From a virus: a stretch of DNA of 29,277 bases. The DNA is taken from positions 1 to 29,277 of the IMG/VR virus record IMGVR_UViG_3300004457_000015. One strand, 5' to 3'. Each line of letters begins with the position of its first letter. Within the stretch, counting starts at the first letter, position 1. Position numbers and translations under genes: made by a program. The notes under the pieces are model-generated. The model was not told the DNA's origin, made no database searches, and saw only the letters and a program-made list of their open reading frames with translations. Shown piece by piece: positions 1 through 11,700 of this stretch.

Positions 1-1516
1 TTTGAATATCATCAGGTAAAATTACAACATCGTCATTATAATAATCTTTAATATAATAATCATTTTCTGGTTCTTCATCTTCAATTTCAGTATTAAGAAC
101 CATATATCCTTCATGCCCAGCATAACCAGACATATAACGATGATACTGACAGTAGTAGTAAATTCTATTGGTCTCGTCAGCATTCATAATGAATAATGCT
201 TGGAACGGATTTTCATAATCGGTTCCAAGAGCACCTGATGCTCCAGTACTATTATAATATAAAGTACCAGAATTTAATATACCATCTTGTGTGGTACTAA
301 ATTGCATTGGATGCCCAAAAGGAAAAGTCTCACTAACTTGATTGGATGCATCTGCCTGATTCCAAATGATTACATAATTCTTCTGAACTTGAATATTTTC
401 TGGAGCAAGATAGTATTGTCCTGGAACAAAGGGTCCAAATTCTTCAGCTTCTACACCAAAGTCAATATAAAAAATACCTGCAGGAAATGTTATAGGTTCT
501 GCAGAAACGGTAAAGGAAAATCCTGTAGAACCTAATAACCTATCATCCAGAGAAAATACCCCAGACACTTGTCTAATATAAACTGAGGTGATTACATTAT
601 TGCCATCCCTTATAATTTTAGCAATTTCTCCAGATATTGTATTGTCCCCAATTTTTAATATCGTTCTTCCTACCTCAATAGGATTGAGAACTTCATCGAT
701 ATTAGATACTGTTAATAATACATTATCAGTTTCAGTTTTTACATTCCAAGTAAAAACTTCATGTAATCCCCAGTCTAGTACTCCATGAGTAGTTTTAAAA
801 TGCTCAATTAATTTAGATGTTTGATAGTAATAAGTTTGATTGTCAATAATTCCATCATATACATCAGTATTTTTAGGATTATCATTATAAACAGTATCTA
901 ATTCAAATCCTTCTGGAGCATCACCTACTGCATTTCCCCATTCTGGTGTATGGAGTAATGTGCCATTGGCCATAATGCCAAGGGATTTATTTTTTTGAAA
1001 TGGTCTACCTACCCCAAAAGGTACTTGCTTACCACCTCTATAGACGAAAACTTGATCAAAAGTTCTATCTGCAATAGAACCTGCTCCACCAGAACGTTCC
1101 GAGAAAATATCAGCGGGTTTGGGGTCATTATCAGAAACAATTCTAAGTCTATCTGTATCAGTCTGGAAAGTTCCTGAAGTTAATGAGTTTGGATGATTTT
1201 GCCAAATTCTATTAATATCAAAAGAATTTACAACGCCAGTAGTTTCTGCCGAAGGGATGATATTAAGTCTTAAGGGATCATATCCCCTACCCCTACTAAG
1301 AACACGTACATGAACAATCTTACCTGAAGGACCGTCAATAATAGGATATAATAAACATTCTTCACTAGGTATCCCACAACCAGTGACTGTTAATCTTGGA
1401 GGATCTGTAGGATCATATCCACTTCCAGGATTAATAACCTCTACTGCGCGAACGCCAAATAATGTGTCAAAGATTGGTTTAATCTTTGCGCCAGACCCAG
1501 GAACTGTTCTTGCCAT
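1..1516 (-). CDS. Virion structural protein with cupredoxin-like domain, partial (C-terminus beyond left edge)
   Basis: My own translation from the ATG at 1516 (MARTVPGSGAKIKPIF...) stays open for 505 codons to the left edge, so the C-terminus is missing. The first 100 residues hold two Gly-x-Gly-Tyr-Asp beta repeats (NPGSGYDPTDPP and SRGRGYDP), the unit also found in the giant protein upstream. At about residues 400-470 there is a cupredoxin-like segment: His402 in GHPMQF, then YYYCQYHRYMSG, giving Cys456, His459 and Met462. The region after it is acidic (EIEDEEPEND). The start is 8 nt after the stop of the 408-aa fibre gene, with no strong Shine-Dalgarno, so it probably shares that transcript. 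Probably a tail or baseplate-associated structural protein. I do not recognise a named family for the whole protein, and copper binding is inferred from ligand spacing only. Confidence 0.85.
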   Translation of the reverse strand, partial: MARTVPGSGAKIKPIFDTLFGVRAVEVINPGSGYDPTDPPRLTVTGCGIPSEECLLYPIIDGPSGKIVHVRVLSRGRGYDPLRLNIIPSAETTGVVNSFDINRIWQNHPNSLTSGTFQTDTDRLRIVSDNDPKPADIFSERSGGAGSIADRTFDQVFVYRGGKQVPFGVGRPFQKNKSLGIMANGTLLHTPEWGNAVGDAPEGFELDTVYNDNPKNTDVYDGIIDNQTYYYQTSKLIEHFKTTHGVLDWGLHEVFTWNVKTETDNVLLTVSNIDEVLNPIEVGRTILKIGDNTISGEIAKIIRDGNNVITSVYIRQVSGVFSLDDRLLGSTGFSFTVSAEPITFPAGIFYIDFGVEAEEFGPFVPGQYYLAPENIQVQKNYVIIWNQADASNQVSETFPFGHPMQFSTTQDGILNSGTLYYNSTGASGALGTDYENPFQALFIMNADETNRIYYYCQYHRYMSGYAGHEGYMVLNTEIEDEEPENDYYIKDYYNDDVVILPDDIQ

Positions 1517-1524
1517 TTACTTTA

Positions 1525-2751
1525 TTAGTTTACTACGACGATAGTGCCAGCCATGGCGGCGTGTACTGTACACTGATAATACAGTGTTGTAGGAGCATCC
1601 ATGGGAACAGTCCAATAAAGAACTGAAGTGCCATTACCAGACTGACCAGTCGTGTATGGATTTCCAGAAAGTCCTGTTGTTGATTGAATTCTAAATGGAT
1701 GACTTGCGCCATTTGAACTATTATCAAAGGCGTAAGTAAATCCTCTATAAACGTAAATAGTTGGGTCGTCTTGTGTGACTGGAAATCCAGCGCCACTGAA
1801 AGTGAAGTGGTTGAATCCATTAGAACCTAATTCAAACCAAGTTAAAGGACTTTGACTTCTAACCCAATTTGTACCATTATAATAGAAACTATCACCTTGC
1901 ACCAAACTAGTCATATCGACATTAGATAGAGTATCCAATGTGCTTGGAACAACTCCAGAAAAATTAATTGTTAAAGTGTCGCCAACTACTGCGGTAGTAA
2001 TATCACTACCACCTGCAATAATTAATGTGTCGGTTCCTGTATTTGCAGTAGTACTGCCAGTATCACCAGTAACAGTTTGGAATAAATTTAATGCGGTGAG
2101 ACCAGACTGGTCGTCTTGAGGAATCCACTTACTAGAAGAAGCACTCCACTTTAATACTTGGTCATTAGTCGGTGCAGTAGTTGTTGTATCTACGTCACTT
2201 AAAAAATCAATACTTGAATATTCCGTTGCCAACTTCGCTGCAGTATCACCAACACCACCTGTAGTTACATTGATATTGACATATGGATTATCATCACCAT
2301 CAACAGTAAAGAAATAACCAGTATAAGTTGCTGCTGCAGGAGCTACACCAAGACTAGTGTATTCGTTAATATATTTAATTTTTGTAGGAAAATCTACTGT
2401 TCCATCAGCACCCTCAAAAGTTGAAGTAACAGAACCTGCAATAATCCTCACATCCCCAGTGCCATTCGGAGATAAAGAAACATTTCCATTACTAGATGAT
2501 GTAATAATATTATTATTTACATCTAGTGCCGTTGTTAGAAGACCCAGATCTCCAGGTACAAAGCTGCTTCCGTTATACTTCAACACTTGGTTTGTTGCAG
2601 CATTACTAACGTTAAGTGTTAGATTAGTTCCGTTACCAAAAGCAGTGTAAATTTCATCAAAGTTATCATTAATTTTATCACCACCAACACGGAGGGTATC
2701 CCCCGTGTTGTCATTTGCTGTAGTACCTAAACCAAGTGATTGTTTTGTCAT
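1525..2751 (-). CDS. Tail-fibre-like structural protein with C-terminal cupredoxin-like domain
   Basis: 408 residues. The N-terminus (MTKQSLGLGTTANDNTGDTL, then a GGDKINDNFDEIY stretch) is typical of short fibre or tail proteins of marine T4-like phages. Three units of the type Q-V-L-K-Y/W-(N)G-S-S-x-W occur at about residues 55, 195 and 290 (NQVLKYNGSSFVPG, DQVLKWSASSSKWIP, GDSFYYNGTNWVRS), a pattern common in trimeric fibres. The last 75 residues look like a cupredoxin: GFTYAFDNSSNGASHPFRI with His351, then YYQCTVHAAMAGTIVVV with Cys394, His397 and Met400. The gene sits directly downstream of the giant wedge-type gene and has its own late promoter. It is likely a virion appendage. The cupredoxin fold is well supported by pattern, but bound copper or a redox role is unproven. 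Confidence 0.9.
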   Translation of the reverse strand: MTKQSLGLGTTANDNTGDTLRVGGDKINDNFDEIYTAFGNGTNLTLNVSNAATNQVLKYNGSSFVPGDLGLLTTALDVNNNIITSSSNGNVSLSPNGTGDVRIIAGSVTSTFEGADGTVDFPTKIKYINEYTSLGVAPAAATYTGYFFTVDGDDNPYVNINVTTGGVGDTAAKLATEYSSIDFLSDVDTTTTAPTNDQVLKWSASSSKWIPQDDQSGLTALNLFQTVTGDTGSTTANTGTDTLIIAGGSDITTAVVGDTLTINFSGVVPSTLDTLSNVDMTSLVQGDSFYYNGTNWVRSQSPLTWFELGSNGFNHFTFSGAGFPVTQDDPTIYVYRGFTYAFDNSSNGASHPFRIQSTTGLSGNPYTTGQSGNGTSVLYWTVPMDAPTTLYYQCTVHAAMAGTIVVVN

Positions 2752-2768
2752 CGTTGTAGGTTTTTAGT

Positions 2769-2776
2769 TATTTATA
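2769..2776 (-). promoter_or_regulatory. T4-type late promoter (TATAAATA) for the 408-aa fibre gene
   Basis: Read on the minus strand the octamer is TATAAATA, the exact T4 late promoter box. It lies in the 27-nt gap between the stop of the giant gene (2779) and the ATG at 2751. The start of transcription would fall about 6 nt downstream, leaving a leader of only about 12 nt without a clear Shine-Dalgarno. No -35 element is expected for this promoter class, which depends on the phage late sigma factor gp55 and the sliding clamp. Confidence 0.75.
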
Positions 2777-2778
2777 TG

Positions 2779-5700
2779 TTATGGAAGGACTTCAGGATCG
2801 ATAATCTCTTCACCGTAATCAGCGAGATTTGGTGCTGTCCAGTCATCAGGAACTTCACTTTCAACTAACACATCAGGATTCTTGTAACTACTACCACCAG
2901 AATTAACTTCCACTGTAGAAATACCTACGATTGCCTTAATCTGTGCGTTGAATCCACTAATAGAGTCAACTCTCACGACAGGTCGTGAAGTATAACCAGA
3001 ACCTGGTGCAGTAATGCTAACGGTTTCAATAAATCCACTAGTAAGAACTGCTGTAGCTTCGGCATTTTGTCCGAATACAGACCCAAGATAATCGAATGTA
3101 ATCAACGAGTTAGACGACTCAATAACTGCAACCTCGCGGTCCTCAGTTTCACCTTCAATAGAAAGGAAATCGCCTGGTTCGATAGGAGGAACAACTTCCG
3201 AGGCATCAACGTCAGCTTCAGAACCAACATATGAGAATGCTACGAATGTGGAACCCACGCGAGGAATTTCAGAGAAGATAATCCTCGAACCAACAATACT
3301 AAAACCAACTCCAGGTTCTTGAATAACACCATTCAAGGAGACAATGATATTATTTTCTGGTCTGATGGTACTAGATCTAACACCATCTGTAAGTGTCAAT
3401 GAATAGAACACCTCATCTCTCTTGAGGTTAAATGATTGGCGTAAAGAATCAAACTCAAATCCAATATTATCCAGTTGTCTCAATTTACCAACATAGAATC
3501 CCGTAAAGGTAGATCCGATATCAGGAGGTTCAGCGAACTGAATCTTATCGGAGAATGCATTATATGCATTACCTGCACCAGGAGGTTGTAAAATACCATT
3601 GATAAAGATTAACATATGACCAGCAGGGTCAGGTAAATATGATGTTCCGTTATTGATAGTAAGATTGAAGGTAGTTTCTATACCATCAAATCCTTTAGAT
3701 GCTCTCTTGACGCGAGCATTTGAATTGACAAGATCTAGAATTACCGACTTATAATTGTCAGCGGCAATAACGTAATCATTTGCAGTCCAAGTTCCAACAA
3801 TTTCATTTAAGAAGAGACGCTTATTAATACCAACAGCAGTGATGTTATTAATTCTAGCTGATGCTCCACCCGCAACAGTGATTTTTGTAGATATTGTTGC
3901 AAGTGCTTCATAATTTACACCTCCTCCACCAGTACCAAAGTCTGCGATTTGTTCGGTGATTGCGAAATCCCCATCAATAGGCGCAATATAAACATAGTTA
4001 CTGACAGTATCAACTCCTGTAATAATAGCTCGCTTACTAGCATCCTTACCACCAACATACTTGTAAACATAATTGCCTACAGTGAAATCAGCGGCACTAT
4101 TTACACCCAAGCGAACATAACCACCCGAGATAATTCTATCTCCAATTGTAACGTCGAGTCCTTGATATGACTGAACTTCAAGGTATAAGTCAGTTGTGCC
4201 GCCATATACAACAGCGGTTTTATCAAAGACACCCAATAATGTCTCAGTATCTACAGTCAATCTACCACCAGAATTATCAAGAACTGCTGCTTCAGTTTTC
4301 AAGAATGCTGTAGGTTGTGCTGTTTGACCAGAAGTATAACCAAGGAAAGGAATATTATCAGTAAAATCACCTACAAGTTTAATAACATGTAGTCTATCTT
4401 CAATTGAACTCAACGTTGCCGTAGTAGTATTTGCCTGACCTTCAATAATATCAGAGATTTGCCAGGTTCCTGCTGTAACTTCAACATCCAGATACTTATA
4501 ATTTTCATCTTCATGGAATTGATATACTGTACCAGTTATAGTGGCATCACCCTGTTTCTGAACTGCTTCACCCATCGTGAATGGACCATCAGTAATATCC
4601 CCATCAATACGGAATCTCTTATAAACTTTAGCGATTTTCGCCTCATTTACATTGACTCTCTTAATTTCAGCATTGGTATCACTATACAAACCATAGAAGA
4701 AGTCTGCTCTACCAAGACCACCAGAAATTCCAGGAGGAACGTATGTAATGCCATATTCCTTAGATGGAACTACAATACCACTGTTTTGAGTGATACTAAC
4801 ATAATATGTTGCATTATCTAATTGCTGTCTGAAGAAGTCTATATTTTCTCTAGCAATTCTTAAGAATGGGTCGGTTTCATATCCCGCTCTCCAAGTAGCA
4901 TTATCAAATGCCAAGAATGTTGATTGTGGTGCTGGAGAAGTTAAGGTTCCGTCAAGTGCAGATTCTAGATATGATTCTAGGACTTCTAAAGTATATCTCT
5001 TAGCGTTATATTCTGAATTAGAATAGAATACCTCGCCACCAACAGATGTATACGCATCAAATGATCCCTTATTGAGTTTAGCACCCCAAAGATAAATGCC
5101 GTCATTACCATTTCCTGCAAATGTGGGGTTATTAGTAGGACCTCGCATGATAATTTGATTTCTGATACTACTAAATCCGAATGAGAATTCAATAGTTGCA
5201 TAAACTCTAAACCACCCATTACCATAAGGAATAACCGACACACCTGTAGGTTCTGTAGTAGCAACCTGGAATGTCAAATTATCTTGACCTGATACGCCAC
5301 CAATACTAACACCATCAATCAGTATTTCAGAATCCAGAATCCATTCGGAACCGCCATCAGTAATGGTAATTACTGCAGTATTCGGTGCGTTCTCATGGTC
5401 AATAACAATATCAAATACACCACCCAATCCACCAATTGATGAACCAGTAACTCCTGTATAAGTTCCTGTCATAGCAGTTCTGGTATTAACTGTAATTTCT
5501 TTAACAGTTAATAGTTCTCTGTTTTTAACAATGATTCCACCCTCAGGTTGGAAGATAGAACCAATATCACCATTGTTAAGATCGATATCAAAGAATAATC
5601 TCTGCTGACCAGCAGTTCCGATATCTAATGTTACGTCATATCTGACATTTTCATATTCACCCTTCTTAATGAAGGTAGATATTGTATAAGTTTGTGATTC

Positions 5701-8700
5701 GCCTTCACTAAAGGAACCTTCGTCAAAAGAGTTGGATGCATTATCAAATGTGAGACTTCCATCATCGAATGTATTGGAAGAAGATAGCGCATAATCTCTA
5801 AAGGTTATATGAGTATCATTATCAGCAGTTGCTCTTAGTTTATCTGCAGTAAGTGTGCCATCTGGTGATACCGCAGTATTAGCAGCATATGTTGTTCTAG
5901 TCTGACCCCAGTTAACTTGGAATGCTTCAGGATTAGTAAACAGGTTTGTAGTTGAGAATTCTCCTTCAATTGGAGAAGTAATCAATCTAGCATCAGCAAA
6001 TGTCTGAATATTACCAACATTAGTATAATAATCAAACTCAGCACCAACTCCACTAGCGTTGATGTCAGCAACCGTTCCACTAGTGCCTCCAGTTAAAGTA
6101 TCTGCATCAGCAAATAGTGTGCCTGTAATACTTCCAATAAAGATTACTGATTCAACATCCTCTAAGACAGTTGCGGTTCCACCACCACTAGAAGTAACAG
6201 TTTCTCCTTTAGCAAATCTTGCAGTATCAAGAACAACGTTAACGTTTGTGATCGTTGCTGCAGTATCAGGATTACCGCCACTAATCGTAACAGTTGGAGG
6301 AGTTGCAGGAACATATCCTCTACCACGTTCGGTAATAATGATATTTTCAAGTGCTCTTAAAGTGCTAAATGTTGCTGTGGGATCGACAGTTGTTCCAGAA
6401 TCAGAAGGGGAATTAGCGAAACTAAGAGTTACTGTACCTTCAAATTTCTTACTATTGCTTGCTAAACCAAGTCTAGTAACAGCATAGTGATCATATAAGA
6501 ATCCATCAGTATAAGTTGGTTGAATGATTCTAAATCGTGTTGCCTCAGTTTTTGCAGCAACAGGAACTGCTACAGTAACTGGAGTTAGTGTGGAGAAATT
6601 AGTGTAGTTTGCTGCACCACCATTAGAACCGCCGTAAATCAAGGTTGCAGCATCAGTCCAAGTACCACCCTGGTTAGTAGAATATTGGAACTTCAAGTCT
6701 TCATTATCACCAGGTGCAGAAGCACCATTAGAACCAGTACCAGCAATGACATATACTCTGATAGTGTCTAAGTTTTCGGTATTAGTATCAGATACTGTTG
6801 CTTCACGAGTACCACTTGCAGCGCCAAACTTAATATGTCTGACTCCAGTCTTAAATCCGCCAACACTACCAATAGCAGAACCACTATCGGTAACTTCAGT
6901 ACCACTACCAAATCCAATAAAATCATCAGCATCGAATACTCGACCATCATAGGTAAGAGAATCAACAACACCTCCCGAAATAGTTGCAGTAATACCATCA
7001 TTAAGAACATTAGATCCAGTCATGGTAACAACTGGAGGCATATCAAATCCAGAACCACCAGTATTAATAGTGATAGTATCAATTAAACCAGATTCCTCTA
7101 ATACCGCTGTTGCTGTTGCTGTAACTCCACCAGATACAGGTGCAGGGACTGTAACTGTAGGAGTGGTTCTATAACCAGCACCTGAAGTAAACTGCAGTTC
7201 ACTGATAACACCCTGTTTGGTAACAGAAATTCTTCTTGATTGCTGAGTATTAGCAGAAGTAACATCGGTAATTACAAAATCATGAGAGAGATTGTCGATA
7301 ATTCCATCAACATAATCATCATAAACCCAAGTGCCTACTCCAAACTCACTGTTAATTGTTAACGCAAGTTCTGTCTTGTAGTAATTTTTATTGAAGAGAA
7401 TCTGTTGAGCAGCATATCTACCTTTGATACCTGCAGGAGAAAGAATTTTGACTGCAATATCAATTAACTCACCAAACTTTGCTTTAACTGGTTCAATGTC
7501 AGTGACAGATATTGCATCACGATATGCAGATTCGGATGTATGTACTGCAGCATACTGCCCAGCAGATACTACGGTTCCAGCATTATAAAGAACATTTTCT
7601 ATAGCGGAAATGCCAAGTGCTCTCAATCTCTCAATTGCAAAAATTGTAGATGTTAACTGCTCTTCGATATGGTCAATAGAAAGATTTGCAGTCAAGTACA
7701 ATTCAATTGCTTCAATTGTACTATTAGTACCACCAGTTTGAAGGTCGGAAATAGCACTGAGGAGAATGAGTTTGAGATCTCTCTCACATTTTGTTTTACC
7801 TGCAGTTCCAACACCAGGATAATCGAATGCTCTATATGTAATACCATTTAAGATATAAGTAAACTCGGCATCGGTGAGTCCTGTTGCTTCAGAAGCAATA
7901 TATTCTTTGTTGAAGTATAATCTATCTGCTGCAGTTGCAAAATCAGCACCAGTAGGAGCAATAAGATCATTTATCTGAGTAACTAAAGTATCAATTGCAG
8001 ATTGAACATTTGCACAATCACCTGCATCATTTGTAATACCCCAATCACCAATAATTAATGCGGTAGTATTTGCAGAAGTTAAGTCACCAGTAATTGCTTG
8101 TTTGGAATAGAAACCTAGACGCTCATGAGCATAAACTGATTGGAATAACTGCAATCTAACATGCTGAATTTCATTATTATTACCTAGGTAGAACTTGCCA
8201 GCAGTAAGTGTCTTTTTATTACCACCATTTTCAATATCGCCAGCAATACCATCAAGAATTAATCCAAGGTCTTGCTTACATCTTTCAGTTCCAGAACCAC
8301 TACCATCAGTGTTTCTTGGCATATCCAGAGAAAGGTCTGGATATCTAGAAATCATATCTGCTGCTGCTTTATCAACAATTGCTGTCCTATTGTAACGAAT
8401 AAGATTTGCAGCATCACGGAATCTATATTGTGTAGATTCATCAATTTTATTAGTATAGAGAGTGTCGCTATCATTGAGGACATAATCGCCATCAAAGGGA
8501 ACTTCTAAGTATTCATCTACTGTAGCACCAATAAATTCAACAGTAGGAGCAACTCTAGTGATTGTTCCTAGGTGATCGACTGGGGTAGCAAGATTAGCGT
8601 TAGTTAAGGTATCAATTACGATATCAAGCAAATTATCTGCCGTGGTCTTAACATCAGCACAATCTCCTGTAGTATAATTTAACTTACTAATAGAATTGGA

Positions 8701-11700
8701 AGAAGCAGAAACAAATACATGAGTATATCTTTGACCCTCAGGAGAAATACCAACATTAACTGTAATTGTAGTAGCAGCTACTGCAGTAATAGCAAGAACT
8801 TTATTGTAGAAGGGGTCATCAATTCTAGGATATGAATGTTGAGTTTCATTATTATCAGAACTGCATGTAAAAGTAAGACCTCCTGCAGCAATAGAAATCT
8901 GGTCCGAAGTGGTTAAAGTATGACTACCAATGGTCAGAACCATTTCGCCCGTTGCAGAATCGTATGTTGCTCCTGTAGGAGTGAATTGCGAGTATACAGT
9001 ATTATCAGAATCTGTGAGAGTAGTATCAGTAAATTGTGATACTCCATGAGAACCAGATACACTCCAAAGAACATTATTGACAATATATGGAATAATATCT
9101 CCAACTTTATTGTATGCCCATACAGTTTCGTCAATTTCAGTCTCAACGTGGTTGAGTGTTATAGCATTAAGGTCTGTCCTGTCAACATAAAGTGCTGCAG
9201 CATCCCAAATATGATTATTTGAACCGTTACGAAGATCTTCAACAATAGATTGAACGATATCCTCAATGTCATCTTCACAATTTACATTACCACCTGGAAT
9301 TGTTAGAGAAGGATACTGTTGGGTTAGGAGGTAAACTGTTTCTTTAGCAATGAAGTTTTTATTCTTCTCTAATAAAGTTGCAGCATCCAAGTATCTGTGA
9401 GAATTTCCAGTAAATCCAGCAACTACTGCACTACCGTTAGCATCTGTGGTTGCTTTAATTGCATCATTGTTAAAGAATTCACCCTTAGTAAAGTCTTCAG
9501 TACCAGACCAGTCTTGGACAGATGTTGCTCCCTGAGATTCGTCAAAGTGAAGTAATAGTTTTGTATTTGTATCACCTTGGAACATGCCATTACGTGGAGT
9601 AAAGGCAGTAGCATAGCGACCAATATTGGAAACTCTGAATTCGTCAATGTATCCAGCAAAATTATTACTACCAGTGTAATCAGAACCAATATACAAAGGT
9701 CTAGTTGTTCCATAATTGGTGACATCAGCGGTGTCTGTACCTTGCTGTACACCATCCAAATACAGTCTAACAACACCTGCAGTTCTAGAGACTGCAACAT
9801 GATACCAAGTGTCTACTAGGAGCGTTGTAGTGCCATTGATAGTGATTCCACCATTAGTTCTATTGTACTGAATAGTATTGCCATTAAGAACCAACTGTGC
9901 TGCAGCATCACCAACCGCAGACCTAAAGTCGCAAATAACTTTTGTTCCTGCAGCAATGGTAGTTGTTTTGATGTAACATTCAACAGTGAACTCACCTGTA
10001 CCAAAACCAAAATTAGATGATGTTGCAATATCTAGATATTCATCAATAGGAATTGCGCCTACATTAACTGTAATTGTGGTAGCGGTAACTGCACTAATAG
10101 CACGAGCACTACCAGAGGCAGGATCACTAGAACGAGGATATGTGTAATTATTAGTATTATTATCAGACCCACAAGTGAATGTAAGTGTATTATCGGTAAT
10201 AGTTACTGTATCCGACGTGGTAAGTGCGTGCGAACCAATCTCTAACAATAAGACTCCAGTAAATGGGTCATATGTTGTTCCTGTAGCTGCAGTATATGTA
10301 AGAGACCCATCAGAAATAGAATCTGCAGTTCCACTTACAAATGCATGAACATCAGTTCCTTTAGACAGAGCAAGAGAACCAGAACCATACTTTTTATTGT
10401 AAGTATTGATTTGAGCACCAGCATTAAAGTTGACTGTATGAGCATCTGTTCCAGACGTTAAACTATTACCAACTTTACCAAGGTAAACCAAACTTTGTGC
10501 TTGATTAAATCCAATAACTTCTGCTTTAGTGTCTCTAGTACGAATAGTTTGTCCAACGCTAAAGAATCCATTTCCGAATTCATTAGTTAATGAAAGTTTT
10601 CTTACAGAAAGATCTTCATTATCAGTGAAATTGCCACTTTCGTTACCAAATTCTAATTTGTAGTTTCTAATGTACTCACCTTCGGTCAAAGCACCTGAAG
10701 CAGTATCATAAGGAATTACATAATGATTTACATTTTCATTTTCAGGGAATTTGCTATTGAAATCGGTTACATTATCACCAAATTCAACAATAGAAACTTG
10801 AGACCTTGAGACATCATCAATAACAACATTAGGATATGTAATAGAAGCAATTCTATCAAACAACAGACCGAAGAATGTAGAACCTTCAGAAATTTCTACT
10901 TGTTCAACTACTTCTAAAGTAGTTGGGTCTGTATACGGTGCGGTAGATGTGATTCTAGCAACAACACCAGATTGTGAAGCAATAATAACATCATTCAATT
11001 GAATATCAAATAATCCAGGAGTGGATTGATATGTACCTGTAGTCTTGCTTAAAATGAGGTCATTAGTAATAGTAATATTTGTGCCGTAGAAAGGAGAATT
11101 CTCTTGATGTTGTAAAGAAGTGGTTCCTAACTGCGCTCTAGTAACATTGATAGTCGTAGATTCTGAATTAGTAGTAATAGAATTAACTTCTACAATCTCA
11201 CTTCCGATTTGATAGTTATCACCAACTACAAATGCATCGCTTGGAACAGCTGCTGGATTATTTAAATCCGAATCTGTTGCAATAACTTCCAAATCGGTAG
11301 TAGAAATACCTACAGTATAGCGCAACTTAGCAACAGGTGTTTCTGCACCTTTCTCAAGATTGACATCTTCAACAGTAGCAATATCACCTGTCAAGTTCTT
11401 AATAGATTCGCCAAAGATAAACAACCCATTATTCACAACTGCTGTCGAACTTGCAAATAATGCACTAAATCCAGTAACATTACCCAGAACCAGTTCACTA
11501 GCAAGGAATTGAGTTCCTTCAGTAAAGAATCCAAATATTGTATTACCAACAACTGAGGTTACTGTGAGTCTAGACCCAGAACTAACACCATTAATAGAAT
11601 TACCTACAAGAGGGAAAATACCACTGATACTAGTAAATTCGATACTAATAGTAGCAATCTGAGAAATTTCAACATTTACATACTTAACACTTGCGGGAGG

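Noticed and set aside
1525-2751. Enzyme (oxidase) role for the cupredoxin-like fibre protein
   Set aside because: Only one cupredoxin-like domain and no type-2/3 copper His clusters are visible, so a multicopper oxidase is ruled out on present evidence.
6059-6487. Plus-strand frame of 142 codons and similar long plus-strand frames at 21341-21838, 4459-4821, 18857-19186 and 13321-13773
   Set aside because: They lie wholly opposite the giant gene. Their products are low-complexity, mirrored from its Val/Thr/Gly-rich repeats, and have no ribosome-binding sequence that stands out. They are antisense shadows.
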